IMG/VR virus record: IMGVR_UViG_3300012926_000006
Coordinates: 1 to 56,547 of that record
DNA from: a virus
Length of the DNA stretch: 56,547 nucleotides
Strand: one strand, 5' to 3'
Shown here: positions 38,354-45,622 of the stretch, in pieces
Layout of the letters: every line of letters starts with the position of its first letter
How positions within the stretch are numbered: the stretch's first letter is position 1
Made by a program: the position numbers and the translations under genes
The notes under the pieces: model-generated
The model's database searches: none
The model's input: the letters and a program-made list of their open reading frames with translations, nothing else
Told to the model about the DNA's origin: nothing

Positions 38354-38803
38354 CTACCCCTGCTTAAATTTATTTTCATGGGCTTCTTGCTGGACTCTTT
38401 GCCAGCGTCTGAAGATCATATTATGCGCTTGGGTAAGTAGTACGTAATACCTTGAGCGATGCACACCTAACAGCCTTGCGATTTCGTAACCGTTGCGTTT
38501 CTTTTCCTCAATCCTGCCGTTGATTTGTGCCCGGCCAAGATGGTACATAACAAACGCTTGCCTATGCTTAATCGGTAATGCTGTCACTAAACGCTCAAAC
38601 TCTACGGCTTCCAAAGGCTTAATCGGGATAGGTCGGTATAGAGTGGCTTCCAGATCACCGCGTTTCGGAATATAAAGAAAACCTAGTGGACATTTAAAGG
38701 ACGGGGGAAGATAGTCCTTGCTCCTGCCCCAGCGCAACCAATTGCTAATGTCACTTGCAAGGATGTGTTCTACCTGTCGAATACCTAGATTTTCTGATTC
38801 CAT
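38354..38803 (-). CDS. Sigma-region-4-like late regulator (antiterminator candidate)
   Basis: A 149-aa protein. The C-terminal half reads LPIKHRQAFVMYHLGRAQIN, then NGYEIARLLGVHRSRYYVLL and TQAHNMIFRRW, a helix-turn-helix like sigma70 region 4 as found in phage late regulators (Q- or RinA-like). The N-terminus (ASDISNWLRWGRSKD) matches phage antitermination-type starts. It is the last sizeable gene of the lytic early operon, as Q is in lambda, and the late unit has many internal terminators to overcome. DNA target unknown. Confidence 0.6.
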   Translation of the reverse strand: MESENLGIRQVEHILASDISNWLRWGRSKDYLPPSFKCPLGFLYIPKRGDLEATLYRPIPIKPLEAVEFERLVTALPIKHRQAFVMYHLGRAQINGRIEEKKRNGYEIARLLGVHRSRYYVLLTQAHNMIFRRWQRVQQEAHENKFKQG

Positions 38804-38807
38804 GTAT

Positions 38808-39014
38808 CTATGCCGTTTTGGGTTCTGCTGTTGCTGTCATGGTGATTATTCCGTCTGTATGCAAATCGAAATTTAATGTTTCATCACCTGGACAAAAATA
38901 GTTCATCATTCTTTCAGATTCTTCGATGTCAAATTCTACCCTAGCGGTTCCAGCACGATACATTAAAACGCCAATTACTAAATGCAATGCATCGATTAAT
39001 CTTTTGTCGTTCAT
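38808..39014 (-). CDS. Small protein, tandem paralogue A (68 aa)
   Basis: MNDKRLIDALHLVIGVLMYR then AGTARVEFDIEESERMMNYF. The start (M-D-K, VI-LM-R-G, F-DIEE) is shared with the gene immediately upstream, indicating a tandem duplication. AAGGGGGT precedes ATG. Function unknown. Confidence 0.6.
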   Translation of the reverse strand: MNDKRLIDALHLVIGVLMYRAGTARVEFDIEESERMMNYFCPGDETLNFDLHTDGIITMTATAEPKTA

Positions 39015-39023
39015 GTTACCCCC

Positions 39024-39257
39024 TTAATGTATTGTGACAAGGCTTGCGGCCCCTGTCGGGTCGTCTTCCGCCGCCTGTTCTTTGGTGATGATTTTTACAT
39101 GCATGGTGCCGTCATCAGGCTTTAAAGCGAGAACTTTGCCAGCATGCGTATTTCCAACTGCAATTAAATCATCGTTGGTAAAAATAATATCCGTAATTCC
39201 GTACCGCACCATAAGGCAACAAATCACCTTAGATAGTGTTTCCATTTTGTCGTCCAT
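39024..39257 (-). CDS. Small protein, tandem paralogue B (77 aa)
   Basis: MDDKMETLSKVICCLMVRYG then ITDIIFTNDDLIAVGNTHAG, VLALKPDDGTMHVKII. Same plan as paralogue A with a longer tail. TAGGAGGA precedes ATG; a GC hairpin (about 39269-39288) lies upstream. Confidence 0.6.
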   Translation of the reverse strand: MDDKMETLSKVICCLMVRYGITDIIFTNDDLIAVGNTHAGKVLALKPDDGTMHVKIITKEQAAEDDPTGAASLVTIH

Positions 39258-39296
39258 GATTCCTCCTAATACCCCGGCCTGAGCCGGGGGACCGGT

Positions 39297-40697
39297 TTAG
39301 TTTTCGTATTCTTCCATCGCTTTTGCAATGACCTTTTGCATCGATGCTTCCAGGTCGGATGCAACTGGAGGTTTCGCCGCGCTGCGTTCCTTCAACAGTT
39401 TCAGTTGCGCCGCCATCGATGCCGCCGACGCTACCAACGCCTGTTCGGACAAATGGGTTACCGGAATGCCTGGGGCTTGTAGCGACAACTGCGCCAGCTT
39501 GGCCCGCTTCACGACTTCAGAAATAACTGCCGGGATTTCTCCTGCCAATTCCTGACCGGCCTTGCTCAGATCGGTATCAGCTTCGATTGCGGAACCACCA
39601 TACAGACGCAACAGACGTTCTACCGCTTTAGCATCAGGCGGCAAGACTTCAATCACCGCATCCAGACGGCCAGGGCGCAACATTGCCGGATTGATGGCGT
39701 TCAAGTCGTTTGTGGTCAGAACGACGATAACATTGGTCGATTTGGTGTCAATCCCGTCAATGACATTCAAAATGTCGTCCATTTCAACAGAACGTTCGCC
39801 AGACAGAGCGCGGTCGATATCTTCGCAGAACACCACACAGGCCGGACTTTGATTCTGTTTGGCGAAGCCGATAGCGTAGCTGAGTTCGTCAGCCCGTGGG
39901 ATATACAGGTAAGTAATGCCGTGGTCTACCGCAATCTTACTGGCGACGGTCGCGGCCAAGGTCTTGCCAGTGCCATAAGTGCCACCCAGCAGCACGCCAC
40001 GTTTCACAGGAATGCGATTTGCGATGCAATCAATAACGCGTTTAATCGGGGTAAACAGGTTGATATTGATTTGCGTCTGTACCGATTCAGGATAGATAAC
40101 CATTTCTTCACTGATTGTGCTGGTATCCATGAACTTAGGTTCAGGCATGTCCAGCCGGTTGCCGTCATCGTCCAGGAAACGCATCTTGATTGCCTTGCCG
40201 CGATAGATAGAATTTTCTTTCAGATAGGCGCGTACTTCGTCAAAGATTTTTTTGATTGTCGCTTCGTCCTTGCGTTTCACTCCTGCTGACAATTTGAAGA
40301 CCAGACGGCCCTCTTTTTCGTCAACACTAGTGGACATCAGGCCATCTACGCCGGGCAGAGAAAAAGAACCCCACGGTACTTGCTTTGTTTTGTTGTAGTC
40401 GATATCGATGGTAACCAGCTTAGGCGGACGTGGACCGAAAAAAGTCGGTGTTGCGGTCGCGGCGGTCCAGCCGAATTTATTGGTTAGTACAGAGTCAATT
40501 GCGTTAGCGCCATCCCAAGGGAATACGTCAAACGTTTCTTGCATTGTGACCTGTTCTTCAAGAAATTCTTCCCGGCGTGTCAAAAGGTCTTTGGCGTCTT
40601 TAATGCTCATGCCTTCAGGCAAGATCATTTTTTCGCCGTGATATACGATTTCCGCAACGTGTGCTTTTTTGCCAGCCTCTTGCAAAGTCTTACTCAT
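39297..40697 (-). CDS. AAA+ ATPase
   Basis: A 466-aa protein. The N-terminal 210 residues carry no known catalytic motif. The AAA+ core has Walker A GGTYGTGKT (238-246), Walker B ACVVFCEDID (286-295), sensor 1 (NVIVVLTTND) and the second-region arginine (PAMLRPGRLDAVIEV), a set closest to FtsH/Cdc48-type ATPases but without a protease domain. A remodelling role in replication or host takeover is likely. GAGGAC precedes ATG 40697. It neighbours a VRR-NUC nuclease. Confidence 0.8.
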   Translation of the reverse strand: MSKTLQEAGKKAHVAEIVYHGEKMILPEGMSIKDAKDLLTRREEFLEEQVTMQETFDVFPWDGANAIDSVLTNKFGWTAATATPTFFGPRPPKLVTIDIDYNKTKQVPWGSFSLPGVDGLMSTSVDEKEGRLVFKLSAGVKRKDEATIKKIFDEVRAYLKENSIYRGKAIKMRFLDDDGNRLDMPEPKFMDTSTISEEMVIYPESVQTQININLFTPIKRVIDCIANRIPVKRGVLLGGTYGTGKTLAATVASKIAVDHGITYLYIPRADELSYAIGFAKQNQSPACVVFCEDIDRALSGERSVEMDDILNVIDGIDTKSTNVIVVLTTNDLNAINPAMLRPGRLDAVIEVLPPDAKAVERLLRLYGGSAIEADTDLSKAGQELAGEIPAVISEVVKRAKLAQLSLQAPGIPVTHLSEQALVASAASMAAQLKLLKERSAAKPPVASDLEASMQKVIAKAMEEYEN

Positions 40698-40746
40698 GAT
40701 TTGTCCTCTTATTAAATTAACCGCCAGCATTATTACTGGACGGGTG

Positions 40747-41115
40747 TTACCGCAAGCCTAGATAGTCCCTTACTGTCCTAATCGCGGCCTCCGAATCCGT
40801 TACCACTACTACCAACCAATTTTCTTTCAGCAATCCGTCCATGAATTCAAGCTGCGCCTCTGTTGGCTTCTCGCCTGGGCGCTTAAACTCCATCGCCAAG
40901 CCGCTAAAACCGTGCCTGGGAGCCGGAAACAATACGTCTGGCACTCCGCTTACCAATCCTTCCGCTTTCATCCTGGCGGCGGTTTTAAAGCCACGCTTGG
41001 CAGCGTTCGGCACAGCAAAGACCAATTTCAATACAGGATGAATATTTTTTGCCAATCGCACCCAGTCAAAAAACGCGGTCTGGATGTCATGTTCTAAAGG
41101 ATTGATTTTTCTCAA
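40747..41115 (-). CDS. VRR-NUC nuclease
   Basis: A 122-aa nuclease: EHDIQTAFFDWVRL, VFAVPNAAKR, LVSGVPDVLFPAP (catalytic Asp) and LAMEFKRPGEKPTEAQLEFM (E-x-K) are the standard VRR-NUC motifs of the PD-(D/E)XK fold, which in relatives cuts branched DNA or replication intermediates. The start is a TTG that overlaps the previous TGA (TTGA), with GGTGGGG upstream. Likely a Holliday-junction or flap nuclease. Confidence 0.85.
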   Translation of the reverse strand: MRKINPLEHDIQTAFFDWVRLAKNIHPVLKLVFAVPNAAKRGFKTAARMKAEGLVSGVPDVLFPAPRHGFSGLAMEFKRPGEKPTEAQLEFMDGLLKENWLVVVVTDSEAAIRTVRDYLGLR

Positions 41116-41555
41116 TCCCCACCGCCAGAACTTGAACCGCTATCGCTGGAGCCACAATCCGAACTACTAGAACTGCTTGAACTTGAATCGCTGAAGCTGA
41201 AGGAACTGCATGACGCGCTAGAATTCGATGCCGATTCAATGACCTGTTGCGCCGCCAACATTGAAATGCTGTCGCTGTCGTTGTCCCATATGCGCGGCGG
41301 GTCTTGGTACAGGTGACGCGATGGCATGCCTTCTCTTTGCAACGCTGCCTGTTGTTCTCGCACTGCCGACAAAAAGGAAATCTTTTCAAGACGGTCAGAA
41401 TAATATTGCCGTTCTTTGTTTTCTAAATCGGCGCGTAGCTTGTTCGCCCTGGCTACCCGTTCCTGGCGTTCCAGTTCTTCCAACCGCAGCGCCTCAGCCT
41501 TTTTCGCTTCCCGTTTCAAGCGTAGTTTTGTCCAGGGACTTACGAAGCCGAACAT
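41112..41555 (-). CDS. Coiled-coil protein with poly-Ser tail (147 aa)
   Basis: Residues 1-65 are basic coiled coil (LRLKREAKKAEALRLEELER). The last 40 residues are almost only Ser, Asp and Gly (SDSSSSSSSSSDC), unusual for a phage early protein. GGGAGG precedes ATG. Function unknown; the Ser-rich end could be an interaction or phosphorylation tail. Confidence 0.55.
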   Translation of the reverse strand: MFGFVSPWTKLRLKREAKKAEALRLEELERQERVARANKLRADLENKERQYYSDRLEKISFLSAVREQQAALQREGMPSRHLYQDPPRIWDNDSDSISMLAAQQVIESASNSSASCSSFSFSDSSSSSSSSSDCGSSDSGSSSGGGD

Positions 41556-41842
41556 ACAGCCTCCCTTACCTCTTTCTTGGTCTTTTTGATTTCCGGCTTC
41601 GGATTCTTGGGAATCCCGGCCAATTGGCGTATCTGGTCCACCGGATAGCCGGTAACGTCATGAATAACGATGATCAGACTGGCCGGAAACGGAACCTGCC
41701 GATTACGTACCCGGCAAATCATCGGAGCGCCAACGCCTAATGCACGGGCTAACGCGGCATCTGATTTCACTTTCAGTTTTTCCGTTAAGTTGTCCAACAA
41801 AATATCCGGGTCGTAGCCGGTCAAGTTCAATAGGTCTATCAT
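41540..41842 (-). CDS. Small helix-turn-helix regulator (100 aa)
   Basis: LLDNLTEKLKVKSDAALARA, LGVGAPMICRVRNRQVPFPA, SLIIVIHDVTGYPVDQIRQL gives a lambda-repressor-like helix-turn-helix close to bacterial toxin/phage regulators of this shape. The end is basic (KNPKPEIKKTKKEVREA). ATGA overlap with the P-like gene. Confidence 0.65.
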   Translation of the reverse strand: MIDLLNLTGYDPDILLDNLTEKLKVKSDAALARALGVGAPMICRVRNRQVPFPASLIIVIHDVTGYPVDQIRQLAGIPKNPKPEIKKTKKEVREAVCSAS

Positions 41843-42543
41843 TTCTTTTCCTCGCTGTTAAGTGCCTGTTTTGCAAAATCAATTTGAATCTTTGTCAGGG
41901 TCTTGTCTCCTGCCTTTTCCCGTTCCAGAATTCTCCTTGCCCATCGTTTATGATCTATCCGCTCATCCACGGATTTACCTACGCCCTTCAATGTTTCCAT
42001 CAGTTTTGTTACGGCTTCTCTTGATGGCTTTTCTTTTCCCGGTGCTGGCAATGCAATCATGGGAGCCGGGATTGCTTCCCATTGATCTTTCGCAAGTTCT
42101 GCCGATAACGCCGCTTCCCACCGTTGCCGGATTTGCGAATAGGTTTGATTTTTTAACTCAAACGCAGAAACGCGCACAGAAGCCCAAAAAATCGCCGGAT
42201 GACTCCACATACCGACTTCACCTAATTCGCGCCTTCTACAGCCCTCTAAAGCTTCGTAATAGGCATTTAAAGGATTTATCTCAGGTCGGCATGCTCTAAT
42301 AAATTCTGGCTGACTGGGCGGATAATTAAACTCATTCAGCTTTGCAATACCACGTCTAAATTCCAATTCGGTAAGGACAAACAGCGCCTTGCACCAATCA
42401 CGCTTAAGCTTGTCAGGGTCAACCACTGACCACTTATCAACAAATTGCTTTCCCCATTTCGATAACATCTGATCAAACAGCCATTCCACTACTCTTTCCG
42501 GTCCTGCTTTTTCCAACCATTCAGGCATCGATGGTAAATTCAT
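41839..42543 (-). CDS. Lambda P-like helicase loader
   Basis: A 234-aa protein. VVEWLFDQMLSKWGKQFVDK, LKRDWCKALFVLTELEFRRG and KLNEFNYPPSQPEFIRACRP follow the layout of lambda/P22 P-type replication proteins, which load the host DnaB helicase at the phage origin. It directly follows the O-like gene with a 23-base overlap; AAGGGGATAAC precedes ATG. The C-terminal third is basic. Confidence 0.7.
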   Translation of the reverse strand: MNLPSMPEWLEKAGPERVVEWLFDQMLSKWGKQFVDKWSVVDPDKLKRDWCKALFVLTELEFRRGIAKLNEFNYPPSQPEFIRACRPEINPLNAYYEALEGCRRRELGEVGMWSHPAIFWASVRVSAFELKNQTYSQIRQRWEAALSAELAKDQWEAIPAPMIALPAPGKEKPSREAVTKLMETLKGVGKSVDERIDHKRWARRILEREKAGDKTLTKIQIDFAKQALNSEEKK

Positions 42544-43321
42544 CGTTATCCCCTTTTTTGCCGGTCAATCTGTTGGCAAAATCCTGGCTATGGTTCGTTG
42601 CTTTCCAATCGCTTAGGTAATGCTTGTCAGGCCCTAAAAATGTTGCCGCATGTTTGATGTATTGCGAATCCACATTCATTGTTTTGCAATACGCCCGATA
42701 TCGATAAACGCCGTGCTGCATTTCTTCAACGCTTGCGCCTTCTTTTAATCTTGCATTCCAAGCTTTCAATGCTTGAGACTTATTTGCTCCTGGACGTTTT
42801 GGATACATCTGCCAAAGTTTTTCAAATTCACCGTCGATATTTTTTTTGTTTGGCGCTTTTTCAGTAATCAGGTATCCGGTATCAGGAATCAATAAATCAG
42901 GAATCAGGAATAAGGAATCAGCCGGAGCACTTCCGATTTTTTCCGAATTAATCGCGATTTTCTCTAACGTATTGATTTCCTTATGCTTTTCCTCAAAGTC
43001 CGGTATGTCGCTTCCGGCTTCCCGTTCATTTTTATGCGGGTTTTGATGCCGCGTAAAATTAACGATTTTTATGTATCGTTTTCCTTGAACCGAATAAATC
43101 GAGATAAATCCAGATTTATCCAGATTAATCGCGAGTTTTAAAACGTCGCATTCGTCGTACGGCAGCAATTGCGCTTTGATACGTTTTGGCCTGAATTCCA
43201 AACATCCTTTAAAATCTGCAATAGTCCACATACCGATAAATAACAGTCTTGCCAGCGGGTCTAAGCTTCCTAAAATTTCGTTTTGAAAAAAAGCGGCTTT
43301 TATATTTCTAGCTCGGGCCAT
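42521..43321 (-). CDS. O-like replication initiator
   Basis: A 266-aa protein. The N-terminal winged-helix part (FFQNEILGSLDPLARLLFIG, MWTIADFKGCLEFRPKRIKA) and the C-terminal part (FEKLWQMYPKRPGANKSQAL, KHAATFLGPDKHYLSDW) are typical of phage replisome organisers. The gene contains tandem 10-bp and 7-bp DNA repeats, as lambda O carries the origin iterons. AAGGATT precedes ATG. Confidence 0.75.
   Translation of the reverse strand: MARARNIKAAFFQNEILGSLDPLARLLFIGMWTIADFKGCLEFRPKRIKAQLLPYDECDVLKLAINLDKSGFISIYSVQGKRYIKIVNFTRHQNPHKNEREAGSDIPDFEEKHKEINTLEKIAINSEKIGSAPADSLFLIPDLLIPDTGYLITEKAPNKKNIDGEFEKLWQMYPKRPGANKSQALKAWNARLKEGASVEEMQHGVYRYRAYCKTMNVDSQYIKHAATFLGPDKHYLSDWKATNHSQDFANRLTGKKGDNDEFTIDA
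42880..42921. repeat. Tandem heptamers in initiator gene
   Basis: Units of about 7 bp, consensus AATCAGG, run almost without gap: TATCAGG (42880), AATCAAT (42887), AATCAGG (42895), AATCAGG (42902), AATAAGG (42909), AATCAG (42916). In protein they encode FLIPDLLIPDTGYLI. Possible origin DNA-unwinding or binding element. Confidence 0.6.
43094..43133. repeat. Four tandem decamers in initiator gene (iteron candidate)
   Basis: Four adjacent 10-bp units: ATAAATCGAG, ATAAATCCAG, ATTTATCCAG, ATTAATCGCG. The 10-bp phase keeps all units on one face of the helix, and GATAAAT-CCAG-ATTTATC (43103-43120) is also palindromic. Best candidate for initiator binding sites of the phage origin. Confidence 0.65.
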
Positions 43322-43571
43322 AAGAATCCTTATTTTCCCGCAAACGCCAAAATTGATTGCCGTTATATCGGTGCGTCTTTACATGGCAATCATGACAAAG
43401 CAATTGACCGTTACTTAACACATATCTCAATTCAGGAAATTCTTGATATGACTTTATGTGATGCACTTCTAACGCATCCGTACTGCCACACAAAATACAT
43501 TTGTGTCCGTCTCGTTCAGAAACCAATTTTTTCCAGCCATGATAATTATTTGGATTTAACGCACGCGGCAT
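43308..43571 (-). CDS. HNH endonuclease
   Basis: An 87-aa protein. SERDGHKCILCGSTDALEVH, HIKSYQEFPELRYVLSNGQL and LCHDCHVKTH give the complete HNH motif with two CxxC zinc pairs. Possibly a homing-type nuclease or a processing nuclease. TAATG overlap with the gene at 43571; overlaps the O-like start. Confidence 0.85.
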   Translation of the reverse strand: MPRALNPNNYHGWKKLVSERDGHKCILCGSTDALEVHHIKSYQEFPELRYVLSNGQLLCHDCHVKTHRYNGNQFWRLRENKDSYGPS

Positions 43572-43891
43572 TATTTCAACCTGTCCTTATTCACAATCAA
43601 ATAACCTTGCTCAATCAGTGCAATCAAGGTCAGTGCAATATGCTCATACTCAAACGCGTAGCGCTCCTGTTTGGTCATGGTGGACCCCTGATCAAGTTCG
43701 GCATGACATCCCGCCTTTCCAAAATCTGAAGCGCACAAAGCCATAATCGCGGCATCACTGCCTTTGATTCCTCGACCCTTGCCAAATCGCAATTGGTTAC
43801 TATGGGCGGCCTGAGTCCTGCCTGTGGTTTGACAGTGTGCGCAAGGCAACTGCCGAACAGCGGCAAGCAATAAATCGTTTCTATAGATCAT
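43571..43891 (-). CDS. Treble-clef nuclease-like protein (106 aa)
   Basis: LPCAHCQTTGRTQAAHSNQL, RFGKGRGIKGSDAAIMALCA, then AGCHAELDQG. CxxC ... AAHSN ... C..CH..LDQG matches the small HNH-like phage family near replication genes (DUF1364-type). The active-site His follows the second strand. Start is ATG 43891; the upstream hairpin GGCGTAAGCC covers its leader. Confidence 0.7.
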   Translation of the reverse strand: MIYRNDLLLAAVRQLPCAHCQTTGRTQAAHSNQLRFGKGRGIKGSDAAIMALCASDFGKAGCHAELDQGSTMTKQERYAFEYEHIALTLIALIEQGYLIVNKDRLK

Positions 43892-43901
43892 TAGGTACGG
43901 C

Positions 43902-44078
43902 TTACGCCGTTCTTGGCATCCTTTTTACGCAACGATCACAGGTTGATTGATCAAGGGTAAATTGGCCGGTAGAGCGCCGGGTTCGGCAACATAAACAAAG
44001 GCGCTGCGAGAAATTCAGCGGTTTTACAGTCTCGCAACGATAACGGCTTTGAGCCGTGGGTGACATGGAGACTTTCAT
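43902..44078 (-). CDS. Zinc-ribbon protein (58 aa)
   Basis: MKVSMSPTAQSRYRCETVKP then NFSQRLCLCCRTRRSTGQFT and TCDRCVKRMPRTA. Two Cys pairs separated by about 20 residues form a zinc ribbon. ATGA overlap with the gene at 44075 supports the frame. Confidence 0.65.
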   Translation of the reverse strand: MKVSMSPTAQSRYRCETVKPLNFSQRLCLCCRTRRSTGQFTLDQSTCDRCVKRMPRTA

Positions 44079-44383
44079 GCTTCAATCTCCAATTCAAGCG
44101 GGTTCCATGCGCAATCAGACCATTCCACCTTGACGCCGAATTCGGTATCACGGTTTTCTGGCGGTAGTTTTTTCTTACGAAGATTTTCTGGGCATACAAC
44201 GCCAACATTGCCACGGTATGAAATACGATAACCAGACACTAAGCCCATGTTGTCGCGAATGTCCTGAACAGTGCGGACTTCCAGCGGACCGGTTATCTCG
44301 CATTCTTCGCCATTCATAAAAGCGAACGGGGACGGGATATTTTGGAGAATCGCAATTTCTCCAATTTCAAAAACATTTTCCAC
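44075..44383 (-). CDS. Small beta-rich protein (102 aa, GTG start)
   Basis: VENVFEIGEIAILQNIPSPF, GEECEITGPLEVRTVQDIRD, YRISYRGNVGVVCPENLRKK. A small SH3/KOW-like barrel is likely. The GTG at 44383 follows AAGGGAG at the right distance; a TTG further up has none. Second gene of the early left operon. Confidence 0.6.
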   Translation of the reverse strand: MENVFEIGEIAILQNIPSPFAFMNGEECEITGPLEVRTVQDIRDNMGLVSGYRISYRGNVGVVCPENLRKKKLPPENRDTEFGVKVEWSDCAWNPLELEIEA

Positions 44384-44396
44384 GCTTGAGACTCCC

Positions 44397-44663
44397 TTAA
44401 ATGGTTGTACTCTCACACTCAAAGTTTTGTAATACGATGATTACACAGTCCGATGTCGGCACAGACTTGCCGAAATGGGTCGGGTGTAATTCATACCGGG
44501 AAATTTCCCCCGGAAATTGATGTTCTATAGTGATGCAGTGCTCTGGCAAAATAATTCCCTTGGCAATTTGTTTGCCTAACGCCTGGGGTGATATTCCGCA
44601 TACCCTTGCAAGTTTGCTTTGTGAACCTGCAAGCTTTATTGCTTTCTGAATTGCCTTTTGCAT
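44397..44663 (-). CDS. Cro/YdaS-like regulator
   Basis: An 88-aa protein: MQKAIQKAIKLAGSQSKLAR, VCGISPQALGKQIAKGIILP, then EHCITIEHQFPGEISRYEL. The helix-turn-helix followed by 'C..IE....G.ISRYEL.P' is the YdaS/Cro-like family that opposes the repressor. The predicted transcript starts at its own ATG (no leader). Divergent from the repressor gene. Confidence 0.8.
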   Translation of the reverse strand: MQKAIQKAIKLAGSQSKLARVCGISPQALGKQIAKGIILPEHCITIEHQFPGEISRYELHPTHFGKSVPTSDCVIIVLQNFECESTTI

Positions 44664-44754
44664 TGAAACATACTAAACTTTAAATTTACGGATTTCAAGG
44701 CAAACTTGAAAATATTTTTATAACGTTTTTATTGTGCAATGACAGGCGGTTATC
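44664..44754. promoter_or_regulatory. Lysogeny switch: shared palindrome and divergent promoters
   Basis: TTTCAAG-GCAAA-CTTGAAA (44693-44699 and 44705-44711) is a perfect palindrome whose two arms each read TTGAAA on the strand leaving it. Minus promoter: TTGAAA (44693-44698), 17 bases, TAGTAT (44670-44675). Plus: TTGAAA (44706-44711), 17 bases, weak TTATTG (44729-44734). Repressor and Cro-like protein probably compete here. Confidence 0.7.
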
Positions 44755-45210
44755 ATGATAGGCCAGAACATTAGAATGCTATTGGAGAAACACAATCGGT
44801 CTATCTCCGACCTAGCCAGACATTGCGATGTCACACCACAGGCTGCGCACCAATGGGTATCGGACATCACCCAGCCAAAGGGAAGACGGAAAACGGCGAT
44901 AGCAGAATTTTTCAACATCGCGCCGCAAGAATTGGAATATGGTCCGGTACTCTCTTTCATCCCTATAGCGAAATCTGATAAGACATCAAAGCTAGATCGG
45001 GCGAAAAGTGAATATCTTGCAGACCTGATGATTACCAATGAAATCGCCAATGCTCCACGAAGCGAAGAATTTAAACTTGGGATGCGGTATGCCTTCATCT
45101 ATCGGCTTTCAGGTATCAGCGAGAAATGCCCCTTTGAAGCTGGAACTTGTCAAGCTGACGCGTTTGAATCCGGTTACTCAAATGGTGAAATTCTAGTGGA
45201 TAAAATTTGA
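44755..45210 (+). CDS. XRE-type repressor (CI-like, no S24 peptidase)
   Basis: A 151-aa protein. QNIRMLLEKHNRSISDLARH, CDVTPQAAHQWVSDITQPKG gives the helix-turn-helix. The C-terminal 80 residues carry no Ser/Lys self-cleavage peptidase, so it is not inactivated as lambda CI is. Divergent from the Cro-like gene, with AGGCGG before ATG. Most likely the prophage repressor; induction must use another route. Confidence 0.75.
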   Translation: MIGQNIRMLLEKHNRSISDLARHCDVTPQAAHQWVSDITQPKGRRKTAIAEFFNIAPQELEYGPVLSFIPIAKSDKTSKLDRAKSEYLADLMITNEIANAPRSEEFKLGMRYAFIYRLSGISEKCPFEAGTCQADAFESGYSNGEILVDKI

Positions 45211-45451
45211 TTTACGTTTCGCAATAAGTATTACCCTGTATCACCTCACATTCCGTAGCCTTACTATTTTCCTTTCCTGAACGCTTCATTTCGTTCTTGA
45301 AACGGCATCAATTATTTTTAAAGTTTTACTTGAAACTTGCCAATCGTTAGATTAAATTGGCTATCCCGGTGTGCGCATTCCAGTAAGTTTTTTTCTCAAA
45401 TTTCCGTCTTTTTTCAGGCGGAAACTAACCCATGTCTCAAGGGCTGAAAAT
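45211..45451 (+). promoter_or_regulatory. Leader and promoter of recombination operon (241 bp)
   Basis: Promoter TTGAAA (45330-45335), 17 bases, TAAATT (45353-45358), overlapping the inverted repeat AAGTTT-TACTTG-AAACTT (45321-45338), which shares ACTTGAAA with the repressor palindrome. In the leader, TTTCCGTC and GGCGGAAA (about 45409-45432) form a hairpin. No gene is seen in the stretch. Confidence 0.55.
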
Positions 45452-45622
45452 ATGAAGCTGATCAAGCCAAATCCGATTCATCACACACTAGCGCCAGATT
45501 GGAAATACATCGGCGCGAACAAAACAGATGTTGCCAAAACTTTTAAGCGTTACCGCGAAAGACTGGCGGCGGAATCGAAACTCAAACCAAGTAAAGTCAG
45601 AGAAATCAGGGCAGCAAAATGA
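45452..45622 (+). CDS. Small basic protein (56 aa)
   Basis: MKLIKPNPIHHTLAPDWKYI then GANKTDVAKTFKRYRERLAA and KPSKVREIRAAK. Basic helix; 'DVAKTFKRYRER' style proteins often precede RecT genes in phages. Its stop overlaps the RecT ATG (ATGA). Confidence 0.65.
   Translation: MKLIKPNPIHHTLAPDWKYIGANKTDVAKTFKRYRERLAAESKLKPSKVREIRAAK

Noticed and set aside
38188-38379. 63-codon minus frame between two genes
   Set aside because: It runs through a terminator hairpin (38222-38251) and overlaps the late regulator; no ribosome site.
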